NCBI GenBank assembly: GCA_913056215.1
Contig: CAJXMN010000011.1
Span: 1-44,317, forward strand
Origin: an uncultured Flavobacteriales bacterium
Lineage (GTDB): Bacteria; Bacteroidota; Bacteroidia; Flavobacteriales_D; Crocinitomicaceae
Reading direction: 5' to 3'
Length of the DNA stretch: 44,317 nt
Made by a program: the position numbers and the translations under genes. The notes under the pieces were generated by a model. That model worked only from the letters and a program-made list of their open reading frames with translations. It made no database searches and was not told the origin of the DNA. Of the stretch, positions 41,806 to 44,317 are shown in pieces (positions within the stretch are counted from its first letter, which is position 1; every line of letters begins with the position of its first letter).

Positions 41806-44172
41806 TTATATTTTCACTCCAATAACGCAAACATCATCGAGTTGTTCTATATCACCTTTCCAATTCTCAAAGGCATCTATTATCACATTTTTTTGTTCTT
41901 GCATTGGCTTCCAACTATTTTCCAGCAAAATTTTCTTAAAGGTCATTGATTTCATTTTCTTCCCGCCTTGCTTACCATCAGGCAGGTCTTCTCCCCCAAA
42001 CTGATCGGAATAACCGTCACTGAACATGTAGAGTTGATCGCCCTTCTCGATGTGTATTCTATGACTTGTAAAAGGAGATTTATCACCGAACAATCCAACG
42101 GGCTGTTTATCGGCTTTAACTTCAATCAGCGTATGATCGGAATGCTGAATTTTAGTTATTTTTGTTTTTGCCAAAATCTCTTTTTCGTAACTTTCAATAT
42201 CATCATTGCTCTGTTTAATAATCCAAATTGGATTATTTGCCCCAGCCCACCTTAGAGAAGCATCAGAAGTATCCAAAACACCAAGACTTATGTCCATACC
42301 GTCCTGAACAGTGCCTTCTGTTCTTGAAAAAGTATCAATCACGATATCGCGAGTGATATCCAATATTTTTGCTGGATCTGTTTGCTGCATTTCGCGAACA
42401 GCCTTATTCAATGCGTTTACACAAACCAGTGAAACCATAGCTCCAGGAACTCCGTGACCAGTGCAGTCAGCTGCAGCAAAAAAGATCAATTGCTCGTCCT
42501 TATTTCTGGGGTGTGTAAGGTGTTCAAACCAATAAAAGTCTCCTGATACGATATCTTTCGGTTGAAAGAAAACAAAACCGTTCTCAAAATATTTTTTAAC
42601 GACTTCTTCAGATGGAATTATCGCTTTCTGTAGCCGCTTGGCATACTGAATAGAATCAACAATTTCGAGGTTTTTATCCTCTACAACTCGCTTCTGAAAT
42701 TCCACTTCGTCCTTCTGTGCATTGATGATGTCATTTGACCGTTGTTTAATTCGGTTACTTTTAAACAACAATAATACTAAGCCTCCCATCAGTACTATAC
42801 CTATACCGCCACTTAAAATATAAATATTTTGTTTTTGGATTTTTTGCCGTTGAATTCTTTTTTCCTGTTTCAATTCCATCTCGACCTGAACGGATTTCAA
42901 ACTGTCCTCCACTGCCTTCTTTTCATATTCATATTGAGCTTCTTTTCTGGCTATAGCTTTATTGTTCTCTTGATTGAGCATCTTATATTTCAAGCTATCA
43001 TAAGCCGCATAAGACTCCAGTGCCTTTGAATAATCCCCTTTATCCTTGTATAACCTGATGAGTTTAGAATGAATAGCCTTCAACTGTTCAACATAATCAA
43101 CCTTTTCTGCCATGTCCAGCGCCTTTTTGTAATATCCAAGGGCTTTTTCAGTGTCACCTTTTCTCAATTCAATGTCGCCACGTCCCACTTCTGATTGAAT
43201 CAAACCTAACATATCTCCTGTTTCTTGATCCAAACGACTCGATATCTTGAAATAATAATCCGAACTGTCCAAATCTCCTTTGTTCTTATAAGATATAGCC
43301 AGATTATAGCTTGATTCGGCACGGCCTGATTTGTCTTTTATACCTTCTCGAATGTCCAAAGATTCTTTAAAATAATCGATTGCTACATCCAACTGATCAT
43401 TTTTTTTAGCTACTAAACCTAAATTATTAAGCGATCGAGCAATAATCCTTGGATAGTTTAAGGTTTGAGCATATTCCAGAGCGCGTTTAAAGTGTTTTTC
43501 AGCTTTATTAAAATCATTGTTTTTTCGATACATGAGTCCAATCATATTAGCAGCACCAGCCAAGCCAGCAGTGTCTTTCGCTTTTTCGAATGCACTTAAC
43601 CCGTCAAATGCGCAGTCGAAAGCCTTTTTTAGGTTTCCTTGCATGGAATAAACGTGACCAAGGTTTAGATAGGCAGCCCCAGCTCCTTTAACGCCTCCAT
43701 GCTTTTTATGCAATTCAATGACTTCATTAAAAATCTTAATAGCTTTCTCATTATCACCTTTAGCCGAATAAATATTAGCCAGGTTATTTAAGTTTGTTTT
43801 AATTAACTTAATATCATTCTGTTTTCGAGAGATTGCCAAAGATTTTTGGTAATAGTCTATAGCAAGCGAATCATTACTAAAAGAGCTCTCTAAGAAACCG
43901 AGCCAACCATAAGCTTCACCCACACCATCGCCGTAATCAATTTCCTTTGATAATTCCAGGGTTTTTTGTGCAATTTCGTAGGTTTTATCAAAATCTTTAG
44001 CATAGTTTTTCTCCATAAAGGAGATGTAAGCATCTACTTTATTAGAATCTAACGGCATACGCTCTATTCGCTCATACAGTGAATCTTGCTCGTGCTGTTG
44101 AGACAACATCTGTGAGTTGTTTAAGACAAATAAGCCCACCATTAAAATTAATGACAATCGAATATACCTCAT
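41806..44172 (-). CDS. TPR-repeat sensor with SpoIIE/RsbU-type PP2C serine/threonine phosphatase
   Basis: A 788-residue protein. ATG 44172 starts a signal peptide (MRYIRLSLILMVGLFVLNNS); the frame is open to 44283, but that part overlaps a hairpin. About seven or eight TPRs (AYGWLGFLESS, NLNNLANIYSAKGD, AYLNLGHVYSMQGN and others, residues 50-400) precede a coiled coil, one membrane helix (about 449-470) and a cytosolic phosphatase (about 515-788). Phosphatase motifs are GDFYWF, DCTGHGVPGAMVSL and SDGYSDQFGGE, giving the metal-binding aspartates. It probably senses something with periplasmic TPRs and dephosphorylates a regulator. SiaC at 22.6 kb is a possible substrate. Confidence 0.9.
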   Translation of the reverse strand: MRYIRLSLILMVGLFVLNNSQMLSQQHEQDSLYERIERMPLDSNKVDAYISFMEKNYAKDFDKTYEIAQKTLELSKEIDYGDGVGEAYGWLGFLESSFSNDSLAIDYYQKSLAISRKQNDIKLIKTNLNNLANIYSAKGDNEKAIKIFNEVIELHKKHGGVKGAGAAYLNLGHVYSMQGNLKKAFDCAFDGLSAFEKAKDTAGLAGAANMIGLMYRKNNDFNKAEKHFKRALEYAQTLNYPRIIARSLNNLGLVAKKNDQLDVAIDYFKESLDIREGIKDKSGRAESSYNLAISYKNKGDLDSSDYYFKISSRLDQETGDMLGLIQSEVGRGDIELRKGDTEKALGYYKKALDMAEKVDYVEQLKAIHSKLIRLYKDKGDYSKALESYAAYDSLKYKMLNQENNKAIARKEAQYEYEKKAVEDSLKSVQVEMELKQEKRIQRQKIQKQNIYILSGGIGIVLMGGLVLLLFKSNRIKQRSNDIINAQKDEVEFQKRVVEDKNLEIVDSIQYAKRLQKAIIPSEEVVKKYFENGFVFFQPKDIVSGDFYWFEHLTHPRNKDEQLIFFAAADCTGHGVPGAMVSLVCVNALNKAVREMQQTDPAKILDITRDIVIDTFSRTEGTVQDGMDISLGVLDTSDASLRWAGANNPIWIIKQSNDDIESYEKEILAKTKITKIQHSDHTLIEVKADKQPVGLFGDKSPFTSHRIHIEKGDQLYMFSDGYSDQFGGEDLPDGKQGGKKMKSMTFKKILLENSWKPMQEQKNVIIDAFENWKGDIEQLDDVCVIGVKI

Positions 44173-44266
44173 GATGACTAAGGTAATAAAAAATTCAAAC
44201 GATACCTTTTCTAGATTATCGTTGAATGTTGATTTTAAATCACTACTGTCCGATAAAACTTTTTTG

Positions 44267-44301
44267 AAAAGCGGGATCTCCATTAAGGATTTCCCGCTTT
44301 T
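44267..44301. terminator. Hairpin with flanking A/T runs at right edge
   Basis: AAAAGCGGGA (44267-44276) pairs perfectly with TCCCGCTTTT (44292-44301), and the loop can add a 3-bp TCC/GGA stem. T's follow on the plus strand. It likely ends transcription from a gene outside the window or insulates the phosphatase gene. Confidence 0.6.
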
Positions 44302-44317
44302 TGTGTAATTTAGTTTT

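Noticed and set aside
44173-44283. N-terminal extension of the SpoIIE phosphatase frame
   Set aside because: The extension overlaps the hairpin at 44267-44301, and a normal signal peptide starts at 44172.

Overview
This 44.3 kb window looks like chromosome from a member of the Bacteroidota, most likely a marine or aquatic Flavobacteriales lineage related to Cryomorphaceae or Crocinitomicaceae. The evidence is three proteins with type IX secretion (T9SS) sorting domains (one type B, two type A), an S46 dipeptidyl-peptidase, a DUF4294 protein, a long Bacteroidota-style NusB followed by DUF1573 and YajC, leucine dehydrogenase, and promoters of the Bacteroidota form TTG-N19-TAnnTTTG. I saw no CRISPR array, tRNA, rRNA, prophage or complete insertion sequence.

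Layout. The left edge (1-131) carries the tail of an IS66-like transposase. Next come a large PKD-repeat T9SS protein, a spacer with what looks like a fragment of a histidine kinase gene, an FGE/SUMF1-fold protein and a sodium:neurotransmitter-symporter-type transporter (to 6.05 kb). A gene-poor stretch at 6.05-7.7 kb holds two small membrane proteins of unknown function, followed by glutaminase. From 8.67 to 13.4 kb a tightly overlapping four-gene minus-strand operon encodes an aminotransferase, heptose-7-phosphate kinase, a TrkH-type K+ channel protein and the menaquinone methyltransferase. Then come a CoA-binding protein, a 1028-residue Asp-box T9SS protein with a strong terminator, and lipoyl synthase divergent from an OsmC / GH3 lipoprotein pair. 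A ZIP transporter and a methyltransferase follow on the minus strand.

At 21.9-23.5 kb a consensus promoter drives a SiaB-type kinase, its SiaC-type phosphoprotein substrate, and dephospho-CoA kinase. After that come an unknown membrane protein, an S46 peptidase (probable DPP11), a Wzz-like / O-antigen-ligase-like pair, ADP-heptose epimerase, an FG-GAP T9SS protein, and UvrA overlapping an ABC exporter. The plus-strand run LeuDH-nusB-DUF1573-yajC ends in a near-perfect hairpin terminator. The right end holds a DUF4294 protein, a small lipoprotein, L-2-hydroxyglutarate oxidase and a TPR/SpoIIE-phosphatase sensor.

How the genes fit together. Most are housekeeping or envelope genes. The most system-like signal is the SiaB-SiaC kinase/substrate pair, which conserves the phospho-threonine. 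It has no phosphatase or diguanylate cyclase beside it, but a SpoIIE-type phosphatase lies about 19 kb away in the same window. Heptose genes (rfaE1 kinase, hldD epimerase) are in two separate places and, with the Wzz and ligase-like proteins, point to LPS or exopolysaccharide assembly. I found no clearly novel multi-gene defence or biosynthetic system.
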